Assembly: GCA_022749755.1 (NCBI GenBank)
Contig: CM040453.1
Span: forward strand, 16,005,368 to 16,069,367
From: Azadirachta indica
Taxonomy: Eukaryota; Streptophyta; Magnoliopsida; Sapindales; Meliaceae
Direction: 5' to 3'
Length of the DNA: 64,000 nucleotides
The position numbers and the translations under genes are program-made. Of this stretch, positions 1 to 11,672 are shown in pieces. The notes under the pieces were generated by a model. The model had not been told where the DNA came from, made no database searches, and was given only the letters and a program-made list of their open reading frames with translations. Within the stretch, counting starts at the first letter, position 1, and the number at the start of each line of letters is the position of its first letter.

Positions 1-3000
1 TAAATAGCCATACAAATCTTTGTTAAGAAAATATTACCATTACCTCAACTAACTCTTTTCTAGACAATATGTAAAGCAAGTTGATTATCCACTCTCATAG
101 ATTGATCTTGACAAGTGGTCTGCAGGAGTCAATAAAAAAAATCAATCCACGTAGAAAAGAAACCATCAAGGAAGCACAGATATCAATCAGCATGGATTCT
201 TAAAATGATTAAATGGTTTTACAAAAGATACGGATGAGAAATAATAATCTTATCATCAATATTCATTGGTTTAATCCTTTTTATTTTTTCATTTATTAAT
301 TCTACTGGTTGGGAAGGAGTGCTTGGACTGAGAATTGCTATCATCTGTGCATAAGCATTAATCATAACCAAGTAAATAATTCTTACTAAGGATATAGGTG
401 CAGAAAAGGAAAAATTAAGTCGGCCAATTGTTTCCTATAACCTTATGATGCCTTAAACTTCTCATTGGATGAAGGGTCCACTTGAAATCCTTAGAAGTGT
501 ATTCTGATTGACATACAGTTTTGACTTTAAGGTTTCTCCACATGGCATGGCACTACTTAAAGTCTTTTACACTGTTAACTATTAATGAGTTCAAGCTAGT
601 TGAATCATTTCCAGAATCATAGGAATGAGCTACAGAAACTTTACATAAGTATATGCAATTAATTGTACCATAGATCCTGCCTTTGGCCTTCAATTTAGTC
701 TTGCTAGTCACAGTTTCTAAGTCTTACAGTTTCCAGTCTAGGAATTCACCTTTGGTAGAATTTTGAGTACCATGCATTTACATTAAAGGTTTCTCTTAAT
801 TCTAGAAAAGTAATAGATAAGAAGTTGAGTTTGCTTAATAGAGCTTGTAAATTCCTTTCCTCTGCTTCTCTTTCTTAATTACCTTATACTTCATGCTTGA
901 CACCCTCTGTTCACATCAATGCTCCATAACTACAGTATTGCTATGAGCAACTAACCAACCCAACTTTTAAATCTCAACACTTCTTATTCTATAACCCAAA
1001 CACCTTCCTTCTTTACACATTACAACCAATCAACCAAAATCCCCTAAACAAAACCAGTACTGCACAAGTAATGCTCTCGGTTTTGTTTGGTCAACAATGC
1101 TTTTGACATATGATTTAAATGAAGCCACATATCGTGGTACCATGAGAATAGAATTCCTACTGCTATTGGCAAAATGATTAGACAACAAAGGGAAAAATGA
1201 TCATCATCTCCCCCTTCTGCTAATGCCTCATGTGATTTCTTTATCAAAGAGAAGCGTGTATAAGGAGTTCTAACACATAGATAAATCTTACATAACCACA
1301 CAAACCATATGTTTCTTTCAACTAGTCCTAATTTTCTTATCAATTATTACTACAAATTTCACAACTAAAGTTAATATAATTAATCATTTGGGATTCTCCT
1401 TTTCAACTTGGACAAATGAAGTCTTGTATGAAAGGGGCTTTTCCTTTAACAGGTGCTTGTTTCACCAATTGGAATGACCAAACAAGTAAAAAGAGATAAG
1501 TCAATTACAGTCAGAAAAACAGCCACAAATTCTCCAACAGATCAATCGTATGGTTTCTTTGATTTTAACACAAACAACTTATACTGAATTCAAGCCAAAA
1601 ACAAACTTATTTTCCAACCATTAAATAAATTCAAATTCTAAGTATCAGAAACATTATTCACAAATGAAAGTCAAATTCTTCACATCACATACAAGACCAA
1701 CTTAACATTAAACATTACATCAAACTTTCTTCCATAAAACAGCAACGACCACCACGATACCAAATTCATTTACCAAACAACGATATTCATCACACGAAAC
1801 CGACATAAAGAACCGTAAACAATTAATAAAAATTCCAATAATAGTAAGAAAAAACAAGAACCCAGATGAGATCTTCACAAAAGGAACAGACTGCGAACCT
1901 TTATTCAATTCAGTAGCTGTAAAGACGAAGAAAGTGCATACAGACAGAAGAAAAGGAAAGGATAGGATTGATAGTACAAGGTTTTTATTTTTCTATAAGA
2001 TTCTAATGCTTCCTTTCCTTGCGCGTGTAATTTTCGTAATATTATTATTACTAACTGTAGACGACTTTTCTAAACTGCTTCAAGATTTGTATAATTGCGT
2101 TTGCATTGCAGTAGTCTGTAGTCAGTTACTCTAATGGTTTTTAGTTCTTCCTTGAAAAATTTCTAAAAATAGCGTACGTTTTGGACTCTTTTTAATTATA
2201 ACCAACTTTAAAATTTTATTGTTTTCTAAAACAAAACATATCCACGTTGGATCAAGATGCCACTAACCCTCATTTTGCCTTCTCTACCCTCCTCTAAGCG
2301 ATTTGTTTAAATAGCAAAGTTTAAATTACGGGTGGACAAAAAAGGGGCTCGAATTGAAATCTGACTAAAATCGAATCTATACCAATTTGATTCGGTTTTA
2401 TTTTATATTTTCATTCGGTTTGGTTGGATTTAAAAATTTTAAAATTTTAAAATTTTCGATCCAATTTAAATTGGACAAAATTCAGAGCAAACCAATTTAT
2501 ACCTACTTCTAATTAAAATGCAACAATTGTATGGTATAATAATTACATTTGAATCATTACAATTATTCAAAATACAATTTTACAATCAATTTAAAATTAG
2601 AATCACACATAAATTATATTGGAGAGTTTTTTACTTATCGTAAATATACTATATAACGACTATATGTATCACGATTATTATTAAAAAAAACTCTTATTAA
2701 TGATTCATATCAAAATTTATATTTTTTTATATTTTTTGAAACTCTACGCACTTAGTTATATATTATCGACACTTATATGTATATATGTTACAGAATATCA
2801 ATTTATAATTCGCAAGATAATTTAAGAAATTATAAAATTGGATCTTGTACATAGATAATTTTATTTTTCAACTTAATCAAAAGTTAAAAAAATATATTTT
2901 TAGTCAAAAAGTAAACTCTTATCATAGGACATACCAAAAAAGAAAATGGGTTCACCACATCCAATTTTTCATCTTTTTTTTTTTCCTTCTACTTTGTAAT

Positions 3001-4330
3001 AAGAAAATACATAAATAAATAAATGATTCAAAATAATTTGACAAATACAATCCTACTAGTATCTTTGTAAAACTTTAGATTCTCTTGCAAATTAATAATA
3101 ATAATAATATGACAGCTTCTACTTATACAAACTCATTCGTAAGAATGGATGTTACTAAGAGTTAAAAATAAATAAATTATACAGTAATAATATTATTGTC
3201 ATCTCTCAAAAATTTTTATAAAAATTTTACTTTATTTACCCAATTAAAATATATTGAAATAAAATAAATTCTTATAACGCTATGTTAATTCTAAAATTGA
3301 CTATAATTATCTCATGTCTTCGCAAACCTGAGTGTCATAATTTTTTTTTTTTAACTAAAAATAATCAATTAAATCTATGTCTTTGAAATATGCTCGATTA
3401 ATTCATAATTAGAAAATGGCTAACACATTCCACGTTGTGACTGAAAATTTACTTTTTCATGATCAACTCACTTTATGCCCATTGTTATTATTTTTAATCA
3501 ATTTAAAACTCTTTTAAATTTATTAAATTATAAAAAATATATTTGTAGTTTATCTAGTATTATGGTATTAACAAATCACCAAAATAATAATGTATATTTT
3601 TGAAGTAACTATTATTTAAAATTAAATGTAAATATAATAAATATTCACGTATTAGTAATATTTTCATTTTTAATATTTTAATAAAAATAATTATTTAACA
3701 ATAATAAAATTTTTATTTTATAAATATCTCAAAAATTAATTATTATTTATTTTAATAAATATTGTAAAAAATAAGTAAATAAATTTTGCATGAGATTAAA
3801 TGTAACTTTAATATTCTAAAAAAATATAATAATTAATTACGAAGGCATAATATCTAATTTATTTCCAAGTGCTAATTTGAGAAAGTATCTCATTATGAAT
3901 TGATTTATAAATTAGTGTTTTTAATGTGGTACTTAACTGATAAATTTTATGTATAATACTTGAGAATATAAAATGAATTAAAATATGTGTTGTTAATTAG
4001 ATGGTTTTTTAATATAATTTGAATTAAAGTTAAAATTCTAAATAACGAACAAAAATGGATTTTAAAAGGAATTTGAACGGGTGACAATAGCATCATTCTA
4101 AATTATATATCTATAATATATTATAACGATATAACTTTATCCCGTTGTATAGTATAAAAATAGTTTGTATGATAGTTTATATCATAATATTATTGTAATA
4201 ATAATTAGAAAAATAATTAAAGAACTTCATAAACAAAAGACGTATGAAAAGAAGTAAAAGAAACACAATTTTGCTTGGCAACCTAATCCTAACACAACTT
4301 AAACTTTGTTGTTAATAATAATATTCCCCT
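1..4330. other. intergenic, AT-rich; no secure gene
   Basis: No gene can be supported here. The first 2.1 kb is less AT-rich and could be an intron or flank of a gene outside the window. An open frame on the minus strand at 1,044-1,343 (99 codons) has one strongly hydrophobic stretch near its middle, but no splice context or family match that I recognise. From about 2,160 to 4,330 the DNA is very AT-rich with short microsatellites, for example an AAT run near 3,092-3,108. Confidence 0.5.
2340..2500. repeat. degenerate GGTTCGGTT-type dispersed repeat
   Basis: The stretch contains several variants of TTCGGTT and its complement together with runs of AAAATTTT. The same vocabulary recurs near 13,060-13,130, 49,850-50,290 and in clean tandem form at 63,933. 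This pattern is common in short non-autonomous plant transposons. Ends and target duplications are not clear, so the class is left open. Confidence 0.3.
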
Positions 4331-4375
4331 CTTTTGCTTTTGTTGTGTGAATGGAAAAGCATCAAATTCAAATCA

Positions 4376-4699
4376 ATGGCTCATCCAAATTCTCCTCAAC
4401 CCATTAGTTCTCTTCCTTCTTTCTGCAGGTGGGCTTACAAGGCATTTATCTACATGGCTTTCTTCACCTTCTTCACCATTGTTGTGTTGGATGCTAGTAT
4501 TATCACCATGTCTTCAAATGACATTTTGAGTTTCAGAGAGCACAAAGGATTCCTTAATCTCACAACTGTTTTAGTTCTTGCTTGGGTTTCAATGGTTTTT
4601 ATTTGTGTGTTGATTCCTGTTTTCTTGGTTTTGGTTTTTCTGGTGGGGCTGATGCAGAGGAAAACAGAGGATTCTGAGGCAGCTACGCTCCAAGATTAA
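4376..4699 (+). CDS. small two-helix membrane protein, uncharacterised
   Basis: A single-exon frame of 107 aa if the start is the ATG at 4,376. An in-frame ATG at 4,334 would add 14 residues; I prefer the downstream one because it starts a more typical MAHPNSPQ N-terminus and has purines before it. Two hydrophobic segments are visible, at about residues 20-42 and 60-90, joined by a short polar loop. The tail is short and charged (QRKTEDSEAATLQD). This predicts a small integral membrane protein with two spanning helices. No motif assigns a function. It stands alone, with the kinase-like gene downstream on the other strand. Base composition is clearly richer in G/C than the AT-rich DNA upstream, which supports a real gene. 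Confidence 0.6.
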   Translation: MAHPNSPQPISSLPSFCRWAYKAFIYMAFFTFFTIVVLDASIITMSSNDILSFREHKGFLNLTTVLVLAWVSMVFICVLIPVFLVLVFLVGLMQRKTEDSEAATLQD

Positions 4700-5045
4700 T
4701 ATGAAAACTATGTATAATCATCAATTTCCAGAATATTAATTCTGCATTACTTTTGTTTTTATCATCATCATCAGCTTCAAAAGATAATGACTTAGTCTGT
4801 TCAACATTAAAGTATTGTAGCTGTTAATGGATGACTATTCTTCTACTTATCACTGTAGATTGTGGAATATATTTACTAAATGTTTAAGCTTCTATTTCAC
4901 GATAAAAAGTCAAATCAACAGCATTTTCAAATGAACCTGAAAGACAATAAAAGTGATTATTCTGCAAGGGATGAGGATCTATGATATATTAAAATACTGG
5001 CTATTCCTAAAATTATACAGCTCTTCTAAGAAATCAAAAGCACAA

Positions 5046-5219
5046 ATGAATCGGATTTATGAAACCAAGCAGGCAAATGAACAAGGGGGCAAATGATTCA
5101 AAACATCTCACTAACCCTTCCCACACACAACCCCTCATGAATCAGATTTATGAAACCAAGCAGGCAAATGAACAAGGGGGCAAATGATTCAAAACATCTC
5201 ACCAACCCTTCCCACACAC
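5046..5219. repeat. 91-bp tandem duplication
   Basis: Two adjacent copies with a period of 91 bp (5,046-5,136 and 5,137-5,219, the second slightly shorter). They are nearly identical, with only a few substitutions. The repeat sits about 100 bp beyond the stop codon of the minus-strand kinase-like gene, so it may lie in its 3' UTR or just after it. Confidence 0.8.
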
Positions 5220-5320
5220 GGCCCTCTCTCTTTCTCTTTGTTGCCCGCTCACTCGTGTCCCCTTAGCTGACTCACACATTTCTATTCACAAAATGAAATA
5301 TGAACAGAGTCAGTTGGAAC

Positions 5321-8300
5321 TCAAAGGACAGCACCAGTCATAAATCGATGATTGATAACTGCCTCTGCAATTGGCCTTTTCCGAAAGTCAGGATTCAGCA
5401 TTGCCTGCAAAAATAGCTTTTAGTTATAAAAGAAAACCTACAATCAACTGAGTGACGAAGAATTGGCTATAAGTTGGATACAGCTTTCTAAATCTTTGAA
5501 CAGCATAAAATAGGGTGTGAGAGAGAAGGTTCTGAAATACTAGTGACAATAGCAATAAAAGATAACTCATCTATGACTCTTGAAATTCTAGTGACAATAA
5601 CAATAAAAGATACCTCATCTATGACTCTTGAAAACCAGATTTCAGAAAAAATACTAGAGTGGTTCTTGATTGTACAATGGTGCATGTTGCGGATCAACGC
5701 ATGGGAAATACAAGCAAATTTGGAGAGATCCTATATGGTCCCCATCAAATACCCATCTCATATACAAATAAAATAATTTGATATTGCCTCTGTGGATAAT
5801 CAAAGAGGAACTGACAGTATCAATATTCTTTTATGACCACTATAACTACACAGGTTAAGAAAGCCAATTCACTAAAATGTTCTAATAATAAAAAGTCAAA
5901 GCTGGTGTGAACAAACATTCTAATCACCAACTGGCACTTAGAAGTGTATTCTCTCTGCCGAAATAACATTCTTTGAACAAGTACCAACTATTTGTTGTAA
6001 ATGACAAATGCACATACCTCAATACTTGTATAAGCAGTAAAAACACAGATGGAGACACAAACAAACATAAAGAATACATACATACATACATATGTATGTA
6101 TGTATGTATGTATGTACAGGGATAAGAATTTTACTCAACCTGAAGTAATTCCCAACCAGCACCGTTGTCAAGATCCAAAAACTTGACAGCTTCTAGCAAG
6201 CGGTCATCTGCTAAACAATACCTGCTCATTTAGAAGAAAAATAAGAGCCCAAAGACATATGAGAATATAACCATTCCCAGTCAGGAAATTAAACAACAGA
6301 CCTTAGAGCAAGATCTAATTTATGTGGTTAAAACAAGAATCCCCAGTAACCGTCCGACATCTATGATCAGCATAATTGTAACAGTATCCTTATGTTCAGG
6401 AGCAAATAATATTATTAGATTAATGCCTAAGAGGTCTTGGAAGAAAGACAGAAATTGATGCAATGATCATATCTACAATGTAACTGGATTTAGGATATTA
6501 TCTTAAGTTTACAAAATGGTTCAGAAGGAGTTGATTGCTTGGAATTTGGACCACAACAATTCAACATTCTCACTTTTACCTAAGTGGAATGAAGAATTCT
6601 GCCCAGGTAGGTTGAGATGGGGTGTTGAACACAACACTCAAAAAATGTTGTTGCCACATTTTCCAGGCCACACACAAACAATTTGAAAATGCTTACTTCT
6701 GGAGATTAACGATTAAATTTTCCCTGAGAGAACGTCATTGTCTTTCATTTGGCTATTTGTAATGCAATTTCTCAATGACACTTTTGGTCATAAAACGTAC
6801 ATTATGTCTACATATTTCTGCAAGTTCACAAATGATCAAGTTTACAACTCAAATGACTGAGCTGGATATATCCTGAATTCCAATGTCAAGTAACTATCAT
6901 TAGTTCTTAAATCTAGTTAATTAAATATGTATAAAAATGCAAAACTCATAAAACATTTTGTTGGAGAACTCAAATCTGTGTGTTTGATATTGAGTCAATA
7001 CAAGGGGTCACTATTTCACACACTCAACCAAATAGCAACCCTTAAACTTCCGGAATATATAAAATAAAGCATGATGCTAAAATTCAAACATTAGCAAAGA
7101 AGTTATTTTAACAACAATTGCAAGTGCTTGTGCTGCAACAAACTGGTATTCACCATACTAATACACTGACTAGTGGGACTATTAACACTCATGATAAGCA
7201 TAACAGATATATACAAGGTGGCTTACTCTCTTGTAGCTTGAAGGTCAAGTTGAAAAGTTCTTTCCAAAAGCCTCTGCAAGTTTTATGGATAGAAAAACCT
7301 TTCAATCAGAATTTTCTTTTTCTTTCTGCGGATTGCATGTTCCTCTATCATATAGATCAAACGAAAAGCAGTTTGGAAATAAAAACAATATATAAGAAAA
7401 AATAATAACAATAGAAAGATAGATGCAGTAGAGAAGCTTACTTGCAAAGAAAGGCTATCCATGATGTTTGCTTCACAGAATGTAACAAAAGCTAAGTATG
7501 CAAAAAGAAGTCCTGCTTCATATCTGGGTAGGGACAACAAGAAACTGGTTAATAAATTAGATTACTTACAAACTTAACTGATTGAAGAAATCCAAAAATT
7601 AACTAGCTACATGTCATCTGCAATTCCGAAGGTCCTTTTCTCCATAGGCGTGAAGGCACCAGCAGAAACTGCTCTTCTCCATAGCCCTTCTGAGAATGAT
7701 CGAGGATCTTCCTCTAAATTTTGAAACCTAAGAAGCCATGTCATTGAATATAAATTTGTTAAGGATTGAAAGAACAATCAATAAGCCCAACGTAATCAAA
7801 TCGTTCATCACATCAACACATATGAGCATGATTAAGATATAAGGAATAGTTGTATTTTCAAAGTCATCCACTGATGACAGCTCTTACAACAAAAAGAATG
7901 AAAAAATACGAATTGTTCAAATATGCAAGTTGCATACACAGAAAATAATTTTCTTTCTTTCCTCTTTAATGTTGAAAAGTAAATACATCAAAAATAAAAG
8001 AAAAGTAGTAGTACCTTATGTCGACAGAAAAGGCTAGATCGCGGAGTCGTGGAACTAAGTAAGCAGCATCTCTCTCTACAATTGTACTGCCATTACTCAA
8101 AAATTTTTGCACAAAAACTCATTTAGTGAATAAATATTCTAAGAATGATTGTAAATAAGACAAATCAAGGAATGTTCCAACAACATACTTGAGAACAATA
8201 GAAGATGGTCCAAGACTCTGGTGTAATCTGTCATGGTCATGCATGAATGCTAGACCAATCATAGCACCCTGAAATAATTTGATAACAAAAGATCTTCGAC

Positions 8301-10103
8301 GTTTAATTTCTTGTTCTTGTTCATAATGATTCCAAGAACCTTCTCCTGCGGAACGTCGTTTTGATATTTTTTCACTTGTAAGTTTTGCATAGTCTGCTGC
8401 ACTATATTTCCCATCATTACGAAAAGCAAGCCACTGCACAGAAAAACTCATTTTAATTTTGTATTAACCTAAAGAAATTACGTGAAACTCAGTGAGATTT
8501 GGTGTTGATAGACCTGCTCCCCAGTTTTTGTCTCAAATCCTCCAACTAGTATCACAAGATTCTGGCAAAGACCTTTTGAACTGCTCTGCAAAACATGAGC
8601 ATAAAAGATATCAATCTTTTCTTCTTCTTCCTTTTCCGGTTTTTCTTCTTTTAACAAAAGAGCTCATGCACTGGAGTGGGATTCAATATCGGACCCTCCA
8701 CTCCATATTGATTTGAAGGAGACATTGTTAGGCCCATAGTGCATTGGCATATTAAATATCAGTTAGTGCAATTCCTTAACTACATCCTACTAGTAAATTA
8801 GAGACAGCAAAACAAGTATACAACTACTTTAAATATATGTTAGCAATATAAATATATAATTGAAGTCTTACCTGGAGGAAAGCATGAGCATTGAGTTCAT
8901 TTGCAGCCATCGTATCAGCTTCAATGCCACCAGCTCGTTGTCCAGGATAAACCTTCATAGTTATGAACATTACGTTTAATGAAAAAATAAGGATGCCAAA
9001 AGAATGGAACTGAATTGCCCGTATGATAACAAGAAATTTCATGTGACCCCCAGTAATACAACCAAATAAAAAATCTGAAGCTTAATATTGAAAAATTTAA
9101 AATTAATAAATCCCTTTTGAAGTACAAACAAGTCAATCAGAAACCTCTTAATTGAATTTGAGCCTAACAAATATGCTTGGCAGTGTTTCAGTAGGAAACA
9201 ATTTCAAGCAAAACCATTAAACAGTAATTCAGTGCCCAAAAAGTGTTTTCTAAAAGAACACTCATCAAGTGCTTCTCTTAAACCCAATCCAAAACCCTTT
9301 TCTTTTGACAAAGGAAATCCAAAAGCCCTTTCAACAGGTTGCCTAAAGCAACTATGAACGGATCAAAATAAATTCAAATGCACCCTCATTATAAGACAAC
9401 TTCCTATTTCTATCTAAATGACTTTTGTTTTATGTTACACAAATGAAAACCAACCCTCGGAAATGAACCAAATGAAATTATTTATATTAATAAATAGATA
9501 AATAAATAAATAAATAAACACCTTAAAAATAACAGAAGTTCCTCTGAGTGGACCCTGAGCTATTCTTCCTTCATAAAGCCTGCAAACAAACTGCCACGCA
9601 CATTATCAGTAACAACAACAACAACAACAACAAAAAACAAAAAATCCCCTTAAATTTGTCAAATGATCCAATCAACGTTCATACACATTTATAAAAAAGA
9701 AAAAATGAAAGCACCTGATTTTTACACTGCCCTCTCCCACATCTTGAACTCTGAGCCCACCCAAATCTCCACCCGAATACTCAAAATCCTGAAGCCCTGA
9801 ATAGCTACAAAAACAAATTTTCCACCAATTTAGACCCATATTTTTCAACAATTAAAATAACATGATCTTGAAACCTAACCTTGTGACATTCATGAAACCG
9901 TAACTACCGAGGAGTCGGCCAACCTCGAACGAATCAGGATTAGTAATGAGAGTCGCCCTGCAGCGTCGACTCGTCTGCTTTCGACTCACAGTCACCGAGT
10001 TGAGTCTTAATCTTAGTCCCTTCGAAAAGAGAAAGTTGCATTTCTGATGAGAAATGGAAGAGAGGAGAGAAGAAGAGCAGCAATCGGGTGTTATGAGGAG
10101 CAT
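5321..10103 (-). CDS. plastid-targeted kinase-fold protein, probable pseudokinase
   Basis: Twelve exons, all with GT-AG borders and matching phases, give 417 aa: 9880-10103, 9715-9804, 9522-9579, 8872-8952, 8514-8585, 8189-8433, 8015-8086, 7611-7727, 7442-7523, 7227-7273, 6140-6221, 5321-5404. The first ~50 residues are rich in Ser, Arg and Lys and poor in acids, like a chloroplast transit peptide. A kinase fold follows: a glycine-rich loop (GSYGFMNV, 66-73), a VIFK lysine (124), a helix-C Glu near 143, and a helix-E stretch ending FMHDHDRLH. The catalytic-loop position reads LHQSLGPSSIVLN (245-257), so the HRD Asp is gone, and LRDLAFSVD (271-279) stands where DFG should be. The helix-F motif survives as DDIYEAGLLF, and the end resembles kinase subdomain XI. 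I infer a scaffold or regulatory role in plastids. The exon chain is well supported; the function is not. Confidence 0.85.
5535..5630. repeat. 48-bp tandem duplication within intron 11
   Basis: Two 48-bp units in direct repeat, each containing TAGTGACAATA, AATAAAAGATA and CATCTATGACTCTTGAAA, with a few mismatches. It lies in the last intron (5,405-6,139) of the kinase-like gene. Apparent open frames over it on both strands come from the repeat and are not genes. Confidence 0.7.
6071..6117. repeat. palindromic CATA/TATG microsatellite
   Basis: Four CATA units run directly into about seven TATG units, so the array is an inverted repeat of itself and can form a hairpin. It is in the last intron of the kinase-like gene. 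Confidence 0.85.
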
Positions 10104-10569
10104 GCTTATTCTGTTCTGTTACTGGAAATGGCGCGAACGTCCGATCAAATGCACAAAGGGATAAGGTTTCAGTTTAGACGTTTAGTGGACGATGGGGCTA
10201 CGTATTTCATACTCTCAGAAAATAACAAATATATCCCTCAAGTCTGTTATAATTATATCTCAGTTTTAACATTTTCGGAAAATAACAAATGTTCACTCTG
10301 CGATTGTGCACTACCTTGTCTCGAATATTTGGTCATATTTGACCCATTGAAGCGACTCTAATTAATCAACGAAAGTGTTAAACGGGTTGAACATTCATGC
10401 CGTGACATGAGTTTGATTAAAAAAAAAACAATAGATTCTAAGATTGTAAATTAGTTTATACAGTCTAAAGTTTTGAATACTACTTGTGTAAAGAAGTTAA
10501 ATGGATTAAGAATATACTATTCAAAATACCTATTCTCGAAACTATTTCTATACACAATAATTGTAAGGC

Positions 10570-10790
10570 TGATTGTAGATCAGAAGGAGTTTCATAAAAA
10601 CAAAAATATGAATAGACATATATATAAGTTGGTAAAAGACCTTTTAAAAAATACCTCTATAACTTAAGAGTTTGTAAAATGAGAGTTGAACATGGCTGAT
10701 GAATTAACAAAAAAGTTTTGGAAAAGTCATATTAGAATTACTGAGGTGGATGGACTTAAAGCACAGAAAGGAAGTCATCACAGGAGATAA
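10570..10790 (+). mobile_element. Ty1/copia relic: end of RNase H domain
   Basis: One reading frame, with two stop codons, resembles the C-terminal end of copia polyproteins: RHIYKLVKDLLKN, then EFVK-stop-ELNMADELTKK. In intact copia elements this region reads roughly RHI...V..LL.....I....V.....ADPLTKPL. The match covers about 70 residues. No LTRs, integrase or reverse transcriptase were recognised nearby, so this is a truncated and mutated relic. Confidence 0.55.
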
Positions 10791-10866
10791 TATCTAACAT
10801 ATCTAATTAAAGACATTGTGAATGAGGTTTTACAAGTAAAAATAATCTATATTACATTATTAAAAT

Positions 10867-11672
10867 ATTGTACTTTATTCCTCTTAACTTTAAAAAAAAT
10901 TGATATATTTTTTGAATTTTTGAAAAAGGTAAGATATTTTTTAAATTTTAGAGAAAGTGAAAATATCCCATAAATTTACTATTTACATCTTAATTTTATT
11001 TCATCCCTCTACTGTTAAAAATATATAAAATAATTATATTATCTTTATTTTTTAATTTGGTAATGGCTAATATAATCTTATTCTGACATTTAAATTTAAA
11101 ATTTATAATAATATTTTGACTTTTAATTATTTGTTTTCTTCCAAATCTATTATCAAACTTATATAATATTCAATTATATATTTTTGAAGATATATCATAT
11201 TATTAAATTAATTTATTTTAAAAATTATGTGTAATTGTGTAAACATTTAAAAAATTTTGACAACAAATTTTATGTTACAAAAAATTTTACAATTAATTAT
11301 ACATAATTTTTTAAAGAAACTATTTTAATAATATGATACATTTTAGGAATTATTTATAATTAGATATTATAAATATTTGATTATAATTTTGAAGGAAAGA
11401 AATAATAAGGGTTTATATATTATTATAATTTTTAAATTTAAATGTTATAATAAGATTATATTAATTATTATAAAGTAAAAAAAGATAATATAATTATTTT
11501 ATATATTTTAATATTAGAGGGATAAATCGTTAAATTAAAATATAAATAGTAACATCATGGGGTATCTTGAGTTTATCCAAAATGTAAGGGGATATCTTAT
11601 CTTTTTCAAAATTCAGAGGAGTTTAACGACTCTCTCCTAAAATCTAGGGGGATAAAGTACAATATCTATATA
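10867..11672. mobile_element. foldback-type non-autonomous transposon, ~0.8 kb
   Basis: The whole segment is one large imperfect palindrome centred near 11,270. The left end ATATTGTACTTTAT is mirrored at the right end as ATAAAGTACAATAT, and matching continues inward through most of each ~390-bp arm (for example GATATCTTATCTTTTTC on the right against GAAAAAGGTAAGATAT on the left). It has no coding capacity. Such long inverted arms fit foldback elements or Mutator-type MITEs. Clear target-site duplications could not be picked out in the AT-rich flanks. Confidence 0.65.

Noticed and set aside
5543..5776. Repetitive open frames on both strands near 5.5-5.8 kb
   Set aside because: They arise from a 48-bp tandem duplication within an intron.
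6071..6117. CATA/TATG array as a possible CRISPR-like or structured RNA element
   Set aside because: It is a plain 4-bp microsatellite turned on itself in a plant intron.
10047..10361. 104-codon open frame on the plus strand
   Set aside because: Its first part is antisense to exon 1 of the kinase-like gene, and the rest runs into intergenic DNA with no motif.
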